Assembly (NCBI RefSeq): GCF_036687315.1
Contig: NZ_CP144683.1
Span: 2,550,001 to 2,614,000 of the forward strand
DNA length: 64,000 bases
Reading direction: 5' to 3'
Origin: Sphingopyxis sp. TUF1
GTDB lineage: Bacteria; Pseudomonadota; Alphaproteobacteria; Sphingomonadales; Sphingomonadaceae
The notes beneath the pieces are model-generated. The model was not told where the DNA came from and did not search any database. It saw only the letters and a program-made list of their open reading frames with translations. The position numbers and the translations under genes were made by a program. Positions 1 through 8,889 of this stretch are shown here, piece by piece (the stretch's first letter is position 1; the number at the start of each line of letters is the position of its first letter).

Positions 1-2787
1 GTCGTCCATAGCGACGTGCTGTTGCCCGAAGGCGCTCCCGAACGCTGGCAGGATCGCGAAAAGCTCTGGAATGATGTCGAGGCGTCGGAGATCCGCAAGG
101 ACGCGCAGCTCGCGCGCGAAATCGAGTTCGCAATCCCGCGCGAGATGACCGAGGAACAGGGCATCGCGCTCGCGCGCGACTTCGTGGCGCGCGAGTTCGT
201 CGACCGCGGCATGGTCGCCGATCTCAACGTGCATTGGGACATCGGCGCCGACGGGCTGGCGCGACCGCACGCGCATGTCATGCTGACGATGCGCGAGATC
301 AAGATTGGTGAGGACGGAAGCGCCGAGTTCGGCGCCAAGGTGCGCGACTGGAACCGCACCGAGCTGTTGACGCATTGGCGCGAAGCCTGGGCCGATCATG
401 TCAATGAACGCCTGGCATCGCTCGACATCGACGCACGCGTCGATCATCGCACCCTAGAAGCGCAGGGGATCGACCTTGAACCCCAGCACAAGATTGGTCC
501 CGCCGCATCGCGGATGGTCAAGCAGGGGTTAGAGGTCGACCGCGCCGAAGAGCATCTCGATATCGCGCGGCGCAACGGTGAGAAGCTCCTCGCCAATCCA
601 TCGATCGCGCTCGACGCGATCACCCACCGTCAGGCGACGTTCACGACCCGCGACCTTGCCATGTTCGTGCACCGGCATAGCGACGGCAAGGAGCAGTTCG
701 ATGCGGTGATGGCGGCGGTGAAGGCATCGCCCGAGCTGGTCGCGCTGGGCAAGGATGGGCGCGGCGACGACCGGTTCACCTCGCGCGCGATGATCGAGAC
801 CGAGAAGCGGCTCGAACGCGCGACCGCGATGCTTGACGCGCGCCGCAATCACGGTGTTGCCGAGCGCCATCGCCAGCTCGCGCTCGCGCTTGCCGCCAAG
901 CGCGGGTTAGACCTGTCGGTCGAGCAGCGCGGCGCGCTCGAGCATGTCACCAGCGCACGCGGCATCAGCAATGTCATCGGCTATGCCGGGACGGGCAAGA
1001 GTGCGATGCTCGGCGTCGCGCGCGAGGCGTGGGAGGCGGCGGGCTATCGGGTGCAGGGCGCGGCGCTCTCGGGCATTGCTGCCGAAGGCCTAGAGCAGGG
1101 CTCGGGCATCGGCTCGCGCACGCTCGCGAGCCTCGAACATCAATGGGCCAACGATCGCGACCGGCTGACCCAAAAGCATATCCTCGTGATCGACGAGGCC
1201 GGGATGGTCGGCACGCGTCAGCTCGACCGTGTCGTGTCCGAAGCGGAGCGGCAAGGCGCAAAGGTCGTCCTCGTTGGCGATCCAGAGCAGTTGCAAGCCA
1301 TCGAAGCAGGTGCAGCTTTCCGTGCTGCTGCGGAACGGCACGGTGCCATCGAAATTACGGCCATCCGTCGCCAGCAGGAGGACTGGCAGCGCGAGGCAAC
1401 GCGCGAACTCGCCACCGGAAAAGTCGGCGAGGCGATCGGACGTTATGCCGAAGCTGGGCATGTTCATACCGCCGACACCCGCGAGGCGGCGCGCGCCGAG
1501 CTGGTCGATGCCTGGGACCGCGATCGTCAGCAGCATCCCGATGCCAGCCGGGTCATCCTCACGCATACCAATGACGAGGTGCGGGCGCTCAACGATGCCG
1601 CACGCGAACGGATGCGCGAAAGCGGGGCGCTCGGTCCCGACACCGAGATCTATACCGATCGCGGCAAGCGGGCATTTGCATCAGGCGACCGCATGATGTT
1701 CCTCAAGAACGAGCGCGGCATGGGCGTGAAGAATGGTTCGCTCGGCACCGTCCAGAACGCGAACCAGTTCCGCATGGCGGTGATGCTCGACGACGGGCGG
1801 TGCGTCGCGTTCGACCTTAAGGACTATGCCCATATCGATCATGGCTATGCCGCGACCATTCACAAAGCCCAGGGTATGACCGTCGATCGGGTGCAGTTGC
1901 TCGCGACGCCGGGGGTAGACAGCCACTCGACTTACGTCGCGCTGTCCAGGCACCGCGAGCGCGTCGAACTATATTATGGACGCGACGATTTTGCGAGCCA
2001 AAACAAGCTTGTACGCGCTGTGTCGCGCGAACGCGTCAAGGATATGGCGAGCGATTACCCAGCGGCGCCGACAACGCAACGCGCAACGCCGAGGCGCAGT
2101 ATCTTCGACGGCGTGAAGTTGACGCGTCCGATCGATCTGGACGCGACCGGCAAAGCGCCGACGCGGCCGACACCCACGGGCGAACCTGTCATCGAGCCCG
2201 CGAAGCATATGGTGTCGTCGACACCTGAGCTTGATCCGCACGACGCGAAGCTCGGCGCCGCAGTCGCACGTCACGCCAAGATCGTGAATACCCTGCTCTA
2301 CCTTCGGTCGGTCGGCGAGCCGCGCACGGGCGAGCAAGCCGCGGAACTGACTCGCAGCCGTGCTGCGCTCGACGAGCGCATCCCGAACGGCGCGCTCCAC
2401 CTGGAATCTGCGTTCGCGGCCGATCGGCAGTTGATCGCAGAAGCCGCCAACGGGAAGACACAGAACGCCATCCGCGCGATGCAGTTGGAAGCCGAGTTGG
2501 CGAAGAACCCAACCATGCGCGCCGACCGCTTCGTCGAGCGCTGGCAGGCGCTCGACCGGCAGCGGCGCCAGCTCATCCGGAACTACGAAGACAATAAGGC
2601 AAACAAGGTCGCTGATCGCATGATCGGCTTGGCTAAAGGCCTCGAACGCGATCCGCAGGTCGAGAGCATTCTCAGAAACCGGAAGGCTGCGCTGAATCTG
2701 CCAAATGTTCTCAAGAAGAGCGTCGGACAGAGCCTAGCTGACATGGTCGGCACTGGGCGCAGCCGGGGGATCGGGATAGGGATGTGA
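1..2787 (+). CDS. traA: Ti-type conjugative relaxase/helicase TraA (5' end outside window)
   Basis: This is the main part of a TraA relaxase, which nicks DNA at oriT and unwinds it during conjugation. The frame is open from base 1 and starts mid-protein in the MobA/MobL relaxase domain, so the true start lies upstream and the first in-window GTG (16) is not the start. The relaxase remnant covers roughly residues 1-190 of the visible part. A RecD-like superfamily 1 helicase follows, with Walker A GYAGTGKSAM, a DEAG box (VIDEAGMVG) and the late motif ATIHKAQGMTVD. The C-terminal 250 residues are charged and helical. No tra or trb partner is visible to the right, so the gene marks the edge of a conjugation module, with the defence-like genes as cargo behind it. 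Confidence 0.93.
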   Translation, partial: VVHSDVLLPEGAPERWQDREKLWNDVEASEIRKDAQLAREIEFAIPREMTEEQGIALARDFVAREFVDRGMVADLNVHWDIGADGLARPHAHVMLTMREIKIGEDGSAEFGAKVRDWNRTELLTHWREAWADHVNERLASLDIDARVDHRTLEAQGIDLEPQHKIGPAASRMVKQGLEVDRAEEHLDIARRNGEKLLANPSIALDAITHRQATFTTRDLAMFVHRHSDGKEQFDAVMAAVKASPELVALGKDGRGDDRFTSRAMIETEKRLERATAMLDARRNHGVAERHRQLALALAAKRGLDLSVEQRGALEHVTSARGISNVIGYAGTGKSAMLGVAREAWEAAGYRVQGAALSGIAAEGLEQGSGIGSRTLASLEHQWANDRDRLTQKHILVIDEAGMVGTRQLDRVVSEAERQGAKVVLVGDPEQLQAIEAGAAFRAAAERHGAIEITAIRRQQEDWQREATRELATGKVGEAIGRYAEAGHVHTADTREAARAELVDAWDRDRQQHPDASRVILTHTNDEVRALNDAARERMRESGALGPDTEIYTDRGKRAFASGDRMMFLKNERGMGVKNGSLGTVQNANQFRMAVMLDDGRCVAFDLKDYAHIDHGYAATIHKAQGMTVDRVQLLATPGVDSHSTYVALSRHRERVELYYGRDDFASQNKLVRAVSRERVKDMASDYPAAPTTQRATPRRSIFDGVKLTRPIDLDATGKAPTRPTPTGEPVIEPAKHMVSSTPELDPHDAKLGAAVARHAKIVNTLLYLRSVGEPRTGEQAAELTRSRAALDERIPNGALHLESAFAADRQLIAEAANGKTQNAIRAMQLEAELAKNPTMRADRFVERWQALDRQRRQLIRNYEDNKANKVADRMIGLAKGLERDPQVESILRNRKAALNLPNVLKKSVGQSLADMVGTGRSRGIGIGM

Positions 2788-2852
2788 AATGTCGGCTTCG
2801 CGCCCGAGGTCAGCCGTTTAAGCCTGGTCCCGGGTGTTCTCGAAAGCGGACG

Positions 2853-4055
2853 TCAGCCCGCAGCGAGATATTTTGGAGCATTCTCTTGGCAATGCGCCCG
2901 AACGCGAGCGAGCCAGCTGTCGAACCAGACCCATGTGTTCTTGTAGTCACCCGCTTTGCCAAAACCGTTGATGGGATTTTTAGCGTCCAGCTCTTTCCAC
3001 AGTGATGTATGAGCCGTTTGGTTGAATCGCTCGTACCCTTCAGCGCGCATCGCGTCGATTATTTGCCTCGCCGTGTAGCGCGATTTGTCGACCTCTTTGA
3101 GCAAGACCGCGTTGATCGCCTTGGCCTCTTCTGAATCGGGCTTGATGAACTCAATGGCCGTGTCCGCCTTGCTCGCTTTCGCGCCAAGCTTTGGAACAAA
3201 TGCAACACGGTAAGAGAAGGCTGGATCCTTCAATTCACCGTCACTCATCTTCGCGTGAAAGGCGTCCATGGTCGACGCGACCGTAGTTGGAAGAGCTGAC
3301 TGCTTTTTGAGGCCCGCTACCTGTGCCGCATCAAATGTCGCGAATTGGAGTGCAATCGGCAACCGGCGCTCAAGTCCGAATTGGGCACCAAACCATGCAC
3401 GAATGGCCTCGTTAAAATTAATGCAGCAAGCTTGCATCAACGGGCCGAGCGCATTGTCTATTCGATCCGTGGACCGATGCTCAATTTCGTGCCGGATCTC
3501 TAACAGTAGTGCGAGGTTCTGTTTCGCGCCCTTGCTCAATGGCAATTTGTCGTTCTTCAAGCACTTGCCGAGTTCCCAATACGATTCCGCACCGCTCGCC
3601 AGAATTTTCGGCACACCATTGGCTTTGTGGCGGTAGTCGATACCTTCGCGCTTGAACCAAGCGTGGCAAAGGTAGGTCCAGCCAATCATTGCCGTCGTGA
3701 TAAATATCTCGGCACGAAACTGGAGGCCAGCTGAATTGAAATTGTGGACTGCTGCGATCATCGCCTCGCGCGACTTAACAAGTAGCTCGTCCCCACGGAG
3801 ACTCAGTCCCGTTTCACCATCGACGTCGGGCCAACAGCTCAGATACTCTTCCAGTTGATCGGCGCTTGCGGATTTAACAGCCTTATGCCTCTTTTCCGAG
3901 CGTATCTCGGAAATCAGCCGGTGATTAATCGAGCGAGTTGGTCTCGTGAAGTAGGCGAGAACGTCTTGATCATTGTACTTTTTGGTAGCGAGCATCGCTT
4001 TGACTAATGCGACTTCCCATCGCTCAAGATTATGACCTCGTTTTCGACTTGGCAT
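2853..4055 (-). CDS. DUF3644 protein with HEPN-type Rx4H motif
   Basis: This 400-residue protein matches my memory of DUF3644 proteins. An N-terminal segment of about 60 residues resembles a DNA-binding helix set (RPTRSINHRLISEIRSEKR). The DUF3644 core follows at about 95-260, and it carries RHEIEH at 188-193, the R-x4-H pattern of HEPN ribonucleases. The C-terminal 130 residues are variable. I chose the ATG at 4055 because GAGG lies about 10 bases upstream; an in-frame start at 4166 would add a 37-residue tail with no family resemblance. The gene is divergent from the MazG-CHAT operon, with about 155 bp between them, and convergent with traA. RNase activity is inferred from the motif only. 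It could be an effector or regulator of the neighbouring system or an independent defence gene. Confidence 0.7.
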   Translation of the reverse strand: MPSRKRGHNLERWEVALVKAMLATKKYNDQDVLAYFTRPTRSINHRLISEIRSEKRHKAVKSASADQLEEYLSCWPDVDGETGLSLRGDELLVKSREAMIAAVHNFNSAGLQFRAEIFITTAMIGWTYLCHAWFKREGIDYRHKANGVPKILASGAESYWELGKCLKNDKLPLSKGAKQNLALLLEIRHEIEHRSTDRIDNALGPLMQACCINFNEAIRAWFGAQFGLERRLPIALQFATFDAAQVAGLKKQSALPTTVASTMDAFHAKMSDGELKDPAFSYRVAFVPKLGAKASKADTAIEFIKPDSEEAKAINAVLLKEVDKSRYTARQIIDAMRAEGYERFNQTAHTSLWKELDAKNPINGFGKAGDYKNTWVWFDSWLARVRAHCQENAPKYLAAG

Positions 4056-4209
4056 GGACTTAGTACCTCGATCCTGGGCCGAATGCGGATGGGCGGCAAC
4101 ACCTATCAGAAAATTGGAGACAGTTTGATTTGTAATTCGAGGAATTCGGTGCTCTCTTTCTGCCACGGATACGAAGAACGGGGCTTCTAGAGGCGCGTTG
4201 GGGGCAAAG

Positions 4210-5901
4210 ATGCAGTTGTCGTTGGATGATCTCTACCGAATGACGGCACACATTTATCAGGACGCCAATCTTGGTCGTAGCAGGGAGGCTACGCTCCTGC
4301 ATTTCGTCGAGGTCTGCGGCATGCTGACGTTGATCGATCGAAAGAAGAAGCGAGACAAGTTCGACGTTCCGGGCGCTCTTTGCAAAGCGTTGGGCTGGTA
4401 CTTCCCGTTACTCGCGAAAATGGGTGTCGAAAGCGTCGAGCAATTGCTGTTCGCCAAATATCCCGGCGTATGCCCCTACTGTCGAAAGTCGCCCCATGCT
4501 GAGCAAGATTGCAAACTCGTGCGAGGGACCGAGGAGGTTCTTTCTCACGAGAAGGTTAGGGAGCTTACGAGCGAGAATTGGGATTCAAGGCCTAAGGACC
4601 TCAATGAATGGCAAGCTATGTTCGGCCGTATTTACCCTCGATCGTATAACGCTGCTGCCGGATTTAGCACGATCGCTTTGCTTGAGGAGGTCGGCGAGCT
4701 TGCGGAAGCAGTGCGCGTTTTCGACAGATACCCTCACTACTTTTATGGCGAGGCGGCGGACGTATTTTCATACATCATGGGCTTAGCCAACGAGTATTCG
4801 TTGGCCTTGAGTGAACGCGATGAGGCCTTCGATTTTCAGGTAGAATATCTTGCTCGATATCCTGGGCTTTGCATTGCGTGCGGCGCCAAGATTTGCATTT
4901 GCCCTACGGTTCCTCAGGCCACCGTAGGGCGGATGGCTAAGGAGATGCCCCTCAGCGTCGGAGCAATCCAAAACGCCGAGGAGTTTGAGAAGAGCGGTCG
5001 GGATGTGGCTAACAGAGTTCTGGAAAGTGTCGGTCGAGTAACTGGGATCGACACCTACCTCCCGTTTGATCGCGGTGAGATGAATGCAGGCCTAACGCAA
5101 TTGGCGTTCCGGCTGGCCAATGCGCTCGGAGACAATAAGGAAACTGCCGATCAGTTGTTCGAATTGGCTATCAGGCTCGGCAATGAGAAGCGTCAAAGTG
5201 GGACGGAGGCGCATCGCCTTACGGTGGACGTGCTCGACTTGTTGAAAGAAGCGTGGCTAAAGGCGGATCCTGAAATCCAAGCGGCTATTGAGCTTGAGCA
5301 GCCGGAACTTCGGCCCCTGACACATATCCTCGATACCAATATTCTTGTTGTGACGGCCAACCCTCGCGGAAGGGACGATCGGGCTCTACGGCTGGATCGT
5401 GAGATCAGTGCGATTCAAGAACGCGTGTTGATGGGCAATGAGCGCGATCGCATCAATATTTCCACCCTCGTAGCAACCACCGTCGACAGTTTACGACATC
5501 GATTGCTTTCGAACAGTTTTGATGTGGTGCACTTTGCCGGACACGCCAATGCTGAAGGGATTGAACTCGAAGGTGAGGACGGTGCCCACACACTGGAGTT
5601 TGGCGCGCTGATGAAGATGCTCGAGGTTCAGAAAAGCCTTAAGTGCGTGATATTGAATGCTTGTAGCGCAATGCAAGGGTTAGATAAGGCTACTGGGCCG
5701 CTCATAATCGGCATGGTCGACGAAATCGACGACGACGAAGCGATCGTATTCGCAAAGGGTTTCTACGACGCGCTTGCATCTGGGCGAAGCCCCGAAGAAG
5801 CATTAGGGATAGCGGAGACCGCCCTTGAGTCTATGGGCATGGACCGTCACATCGTGGCGCGCATATCCGGTACCCGCTCGGCCGAGCGCGCCGAGAGTTA
5901 A
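4210..5901 (+). CDS. MazG-like pyrophosphohydrolase fused to CHAT protease domain
   Basis: First gene of a four-gene operon (563 residues). A Cys-rich segment (C88, C91, C101) precedes a MazG-like all-alpha NTP pyrophosphohydrolase with EEVGE at 159-163 and E181-x2-D184, the metal-binding pattern of that family. A second Cys cluster (C221, C224, C229, C231) follows, so a zinc-binding site is likely. The C-terminal half from about 378 to 550 is a CHAT caspase-like domain: a beta strand (ILVVTANPRG), His445 in HFAGHAN and Cys485 in LNACSAM, the expected dyad. MazG enzymes cleave (d)NTPs to NMP and pyrophosphate; CHAT proteins are peptidases often found in conflict systems. I take the ATG at 4210; an in-frame TTG lies four codons upstream. 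The direct fusion of the two activities is unusual. Domain calls are firm, the system role is inferred. Confidence 0.85.
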   Translation: MQLSLDDLYRMTAHIYQDANLGRSREATLLHFVEVCGMLTLIDRKKKRDKFDVPGALCKALGWYFPLLAKMGVESVEQLLFAKYPGVCPYCRKSPHAEQDCKLVRGTEEVLSHEKVRELTSENWDSRPKDLNEWQAMFGRIYPRSYNAAAGFSTIALLEEVGELAEAVRVFDRYPHYFYGEAADVFSYIMGLANEYSLALSERDEAFDFQVEYLARYPGLCIACGAKICICPTVPQATVGRMAKEMPLSVGAIQNAEEFEKSGRDVANRVLESVGRVTGIDTYLPFDRGEMNAGLTQLAFRLANALGDNKETADQLFELAIRLGNEKRQSGTEAHRLTVDVLDLLKEAWLKADPEIQAAIELEQPELRPLTHILDTNILVVTANPRGRDDRALRLDREISAIQERVLMGNERDRINISTLVATTVDSLRHRLLSNSFDVVHFAGHANAEGIELEGEDGAHTLEFGALMKMLEVQKSLKCVILNACSAMQGLDKATGPLIIGMVDEIDDDEAIVFAKGFYDALASGRSPEEALGIAETALESMGMDRHIVARISGTRSAERAES

Positions 5902-5920
5902 TTCAGGATTTGGACATATA

Positions 5921-7252
5921 ATGAGACAGTTTGGCGTGAAGCATTGGACCAATGAATCGGTTCGTCGTTTCTCGCCAAATGCCGATCCGGTCGAAGCGAT
6001 CATAAAGATGGCGCGCGCTGTCGTATTGCGCGCACGGGACGAAGGATGGCAGGGGCCCCCGTTTAACCCAATTGCGCTCGCCAAAGTGCTACGAATTCCA
6101 GTTGAGGCCAGCGCGGCGGTTCCGGATGCACGGACCATCGTCGATGAGCGTGGCACTCGCATCGAATATAATCCGCAGCAGCGTCGAGCTCGCGCTCGAT
6201 TTTCCATCGCCCACGAAATTGTGCACACGTTTTTTCCCGATCACGGTGAAGCGGTGCGGCATCGGGGAGGCGACAAGACGATCTCCGACGATTGGCAGTT
6301 AGAGTTACTTTGCAATATTGGCGCGGCCGAAATGGTCATGCCGATCGGCAGCCTTCCAAAGCTGACTGAAGTGCCGTCACTTGAGACATTGTTAGCGGAC
6401 CGGATGAAGTTTGACGTGTCGGTCGAGGCGTATCTCATTCGGATCGTCAGTGTCACCGCGGAGCCAGTGACGATGTTCATCGCGTCGGCCCATGCATCCG
6501 GAGACACTTACGACTACCGAATAGATTATACTGCCCCATCTGAGACCGCTCCGCTTCGAGATCTTAGGGAGCAGATTGTCCCAGCAACTAGCGTAGTGCG
6601 ACAATGCACTGCAATCGGAGCTTCGGCGCGGGGCGTTGAAGGTTGGTGGCAAAATGGCGAGGCGCTGATCGAGTGTGTCGGTATCCCCGGTTACCCAGGC
6701 ACAGCATTACCGCGGGTGGCTGGCCTAATTCGTCACAATGAGCGGCGGCTGTCCGATTTTATGCACTTCATCCATGGCGACATTCTGTCGCCTCGGGAAA
6801 TCCCGCCAATTATCGTGTGCCAGCTTGTAAACGATCGAGCCGTTCGTTGGGGCGGTGGTGTAGCGCGGCAGATGGCTCGCAGACATCCTAACGCGGAAGC
6901 CGAGTTTGGCGAATGGATCAAAACTGTTCCCCGCGCGGCAAGACTAGGAGAGGTGCACTTCGCGCGTACGAAAGGCGAGGTGATCCTTGCGAGTTTGGTA
7001 GCACAAGAGGGGTACGGGCAGGGCGCAAGCCGGATACGATATCATGCGTTGAATGATTGTCTGCGCCGTGTCGCAGAGTACGCCAAGCGACACGACTGCT
7101 CCGTACACATGCCTCGTATCGGTACCGGAGGAGCTGGTGCGGATTGGGAGGTTGTGGAGTCAATAATTAGACAGAATTTTGAGGGATTGCAGAAGGGGGT
7201 ATGGATTTACGATCTCCCACCTAGGCAGACCCAGCAAGACATGGGTTTCTAA
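5921..7252 (+). CDS. ImmA/IrrE metallopeptidase fused to macro domain
   Basis: Second gene of the operon, 19 bp after the first (443 residues). The N-terminal half is an ImmA/IrrE-type zinc peptidase: HEIVH at 98-102, followed by ELLCNIGAAEMVMP at about 128-141, where the third zinc ligand (Glu) normally sits. The C-terminal part from about 296 to 435 looks like a macro domain: VNDRAVRWGGGVARQMA at 303-319 and MPRIGTGGAGADW at 397-409, the two ADP-ribose-binding loops. ImmA/IrrE enzymes cleave repressors or effectors; macro domains bind or remove ADP-ribose. I chose the ATG at 5921 because the 32 residues upstream in frame overlap the previous gene and are not domain-like. The next gene starts 2 bp after the stop. 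A macro domain with an ART-like gene downstream recalls toxin-antitoxin logic, which is inference. Confidence 0.83.
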   Translation: MRQFGVKHWTNESVRRFSPNADPVEAIIKMARAVVLRARDEGWQGPPFNPIALAKVLRIPVEASAAVPDARTIVDERGTRIEYNPQQRRARARFSIAHEIVHTFFPDHGEAVRHRGGDKTISDDWQLELLCNIGAAEMVMPIGSLPKLTEVPSLETLLADRMKFDVSVEAYLIRIVSVTAEPVTMFIASAHASGDTYDYRIDYTAPSETAPLRDLREQIVPATSVVRQCTAIGASARGVEGWWQNGEALIECVGIPGYPGTALPRVAGLIRHNERRLSDFMHFIHGDILSPREIPPIIVCQLVNDRAVRWGGGVARQMARRHPNAEAEFGEWIKTVPRAARLGEVHFARTKGEVILASLVAQEGYGQGASRIRYHALNDCLRRVAEYAKRHDCSVHMPRIGTGGAGADWEVVESIIRQNFEGLQKGVWIYDLPPRQTQQDMGF

Positions 7253-7254
7253 GA

Positions 7255-8889
7255 ATGAATCCACGCCCTCGGTTGCAGATAGTGCTGCTTTCAGGGCGCA
7301 TTGGGGCTGGCAAGACGCAACTCGCGCAGGCGTTGGTGGCGCGTCACGACGCGATCTTGATCAAAACGCGCCAACTAATTCTTCAAGCCTCTCCGCGGAC
7401 CAAGGACCAAAGACTGGAACTGCAGAAAGCCGGCGAGAGATTGGATCGCTCGACTGGTGGGCGTTGGGTAGGAAATGCGCTTGTTTCGCTCATAGAAGAG
7501 CGGGGATCAGAGGCTGGGCTGTCCACAGGGCTTTTCGTGCTCGACGCTGTAAGAATTGCGGGACAGATTGAGGCCATTCGTGCCGTATTTGGCAGTTCCG
7601 TTGTCCACCACATTCATTTGACGGCCTCAGACGGCACTCTAGCCCGCCGATATTCAGAACGCACTGCCGCGTCAGATGCAGGGGTTAGCTTCGATCAAGC
7701 GGCGGCGAACGCTACGGAGCGCCATGTCGAAGCCCTGAAGCAGGTTGCCGACACGGTGGTAAACACCGATTACTGCACAATTGAGGGGGTTTTCGTCCGG
7801 GCCACTGCGCTTCTCGGATTGTATCCGCGATCGGTTGATCCCCTCGTCGATGTGCTCGTCGGCGGTCAGTATGGAAGCGAAGGCAAAGGCAACATAGTCG
7901 GACATATCGCCCCTGAATATGATATCTTCGTTCGGGTCGGTGGTCCAAACGCGGGGCACAAAGTGTATGCGGAGCCGAAGCCTGAAGCATACTTCCACCT
8001 GCCGTCGGGATCGGAGAGGGCGCCTAATGCCCAACTTATACTCGGACCCGGCGCTGTAATCTATCCACCGAAGCTGCTCACTGAAATCACTACCCATAAA
8101 ATACCGTTCGACCGGCTCATCATTGATGAGCAGGCGATGATCATCGAAGATCGCGATCGAGACATCGAAGTAGCGAAATTGTCGAGCATGGGGTCTACCG
8201 CGCAAGGCGTCGGATCTGCCTCGGCGCGGAAAATAATGGGAAGGGGAGGGAAGGAGGATCCTGTCGTGCGCCTAGCGAAGGATGTTCCGGAGCTTAGACC
8301 ATATATCAGGGAAAGCCAAAGGACACTCGAGCTGGCGTATTGTCGCGGTCAAAGGATTTTGTTGGAGGGCACCCAAGGTACGAGCCTTAGTTTGCATCAC
8401 GGCCCCTACCCACATGTCACCTCCCGCGACACGACTGTCGCAGGCTGTTTGGCCGATGCGGGTATCGCGCCTCTCCGTGTCCGAAAAGTCGTCGTTGTGT
8501 TTCGAACCTATCCTATACGTGTTGGAGGGCCGTCTGGAGATCTCAGCGGCGGAGAAATCTCATACGAGATCCTTTCCGACCGGTCCGGTATTCCGATTGA
8601 AGAGCTCAGAACAAACGAGGTGACTACCACCACATTGCGACAGCGGCGCCTTGGTGAATTCGACTGGGCTCAGCTCCATCGCTCATGCCTGTTGAACAGT
8701 CCAACCGATATCGCGTTGACCTTCGTAGATTACCTTTCGGTGATGAATCGCCAGGCTTTTCGATTTGAACAGCTAACGGAAGAAACCCTGCGGTTCATCG
8801 AAGAGGTTGAGCGAGTGGCAGGGCAACCGGTGACAATGATATCTACGAAGTTTGACTGGCGGAATGTGATTGATAGGAGATCTTGGTGA
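7255..8889 (+). CDS. P-loop nucleotide kinase fused to PurZ/PurA-like adenylosuccinate synthetase
   Basis: Third gene of the operon (544 residues). Residues 8-190 form a P-loop NMP-kinase-like domain with Walker A GRIGAGKT (14-21) and a lid-like stretch (ARRYSERT). Residues 197-540 are an adenylosuccinate synthetase: GGQYGSEGKGN at 203-213, PNAGHKV at 231-237 with the catalytic His235, EGTQGT at 371-376, TSRDTTVAG at 389-397 and TTTTLRQRR at 457-465. Two key differences stand out. The catalytic Asp of PurA (Asp13 in E. coli, GDEGKGK) is Ser208, and the guanine-specifying KLD motif reads FVD at about 490-492. As I recall, the Asp-to-Ser change is a mark of phage PurZ, which uses dGMP rather than IMP. 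A housekeeping purA role is unlikely given the fusion and the neighbours. Confidence 0.85.
   Translation: MNPRPRLQIVLLSGRIGAGKTQLAQALVARHDAILIKTRQLILQASPRTKDQRLELQKAGERLDRSTGGRWVGNALVSLIEERGSEAGLSTGLFVLDAVRIAGQIEAIRAVFGSSVVHHIHLTASDGTLARRYSERTAASDAGVSFDQAAANATERHVEALKQVADTVVNTDYCTIEGVFVRATALLGLYPRSVDPLVDVLVGGQYGSEGKGNIVGHIAPEYDIFVRVGGPNAGHKVYAEPKPEAYFHLPSGSERAPNAQLILGPGAVIYPPKLLTEITTHKIPFDRLIIDEQAMIIEDRDRDIEVAKLSSMGSTAQGVGSASARKIMGRGGKEDPVVRLAKDVPELRPYIRESQRTLELAYCRGQRILLEGTQGTSLSLHHGPYPHVTSRDTTVAGCLADAGIAPLRVRKVVVVFRTYPIRVGGPSGDLSGGEISYEILSDRSGIPIEELRTNEVTTTTLRQRRLGEFDWAQLHRSCLLNSPTDIALTFVDYLSVMNRQAFRFEQLTEETLRFIEEVERVAGQPVTMISTKFDWRNVIDRRSW

Noticed and set aside
2784-3005. Small plus-strand frame after traA
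   Set aside because: Lies opposite the DUF3644 gene, has no motif and starts inside the traA stop.
7255-8889. Housekeeping purA
   Set aside because: The fused kinase, the Asp-to-Ser change in the P-loop and the operon context do not fit a housekeeping enzyme.
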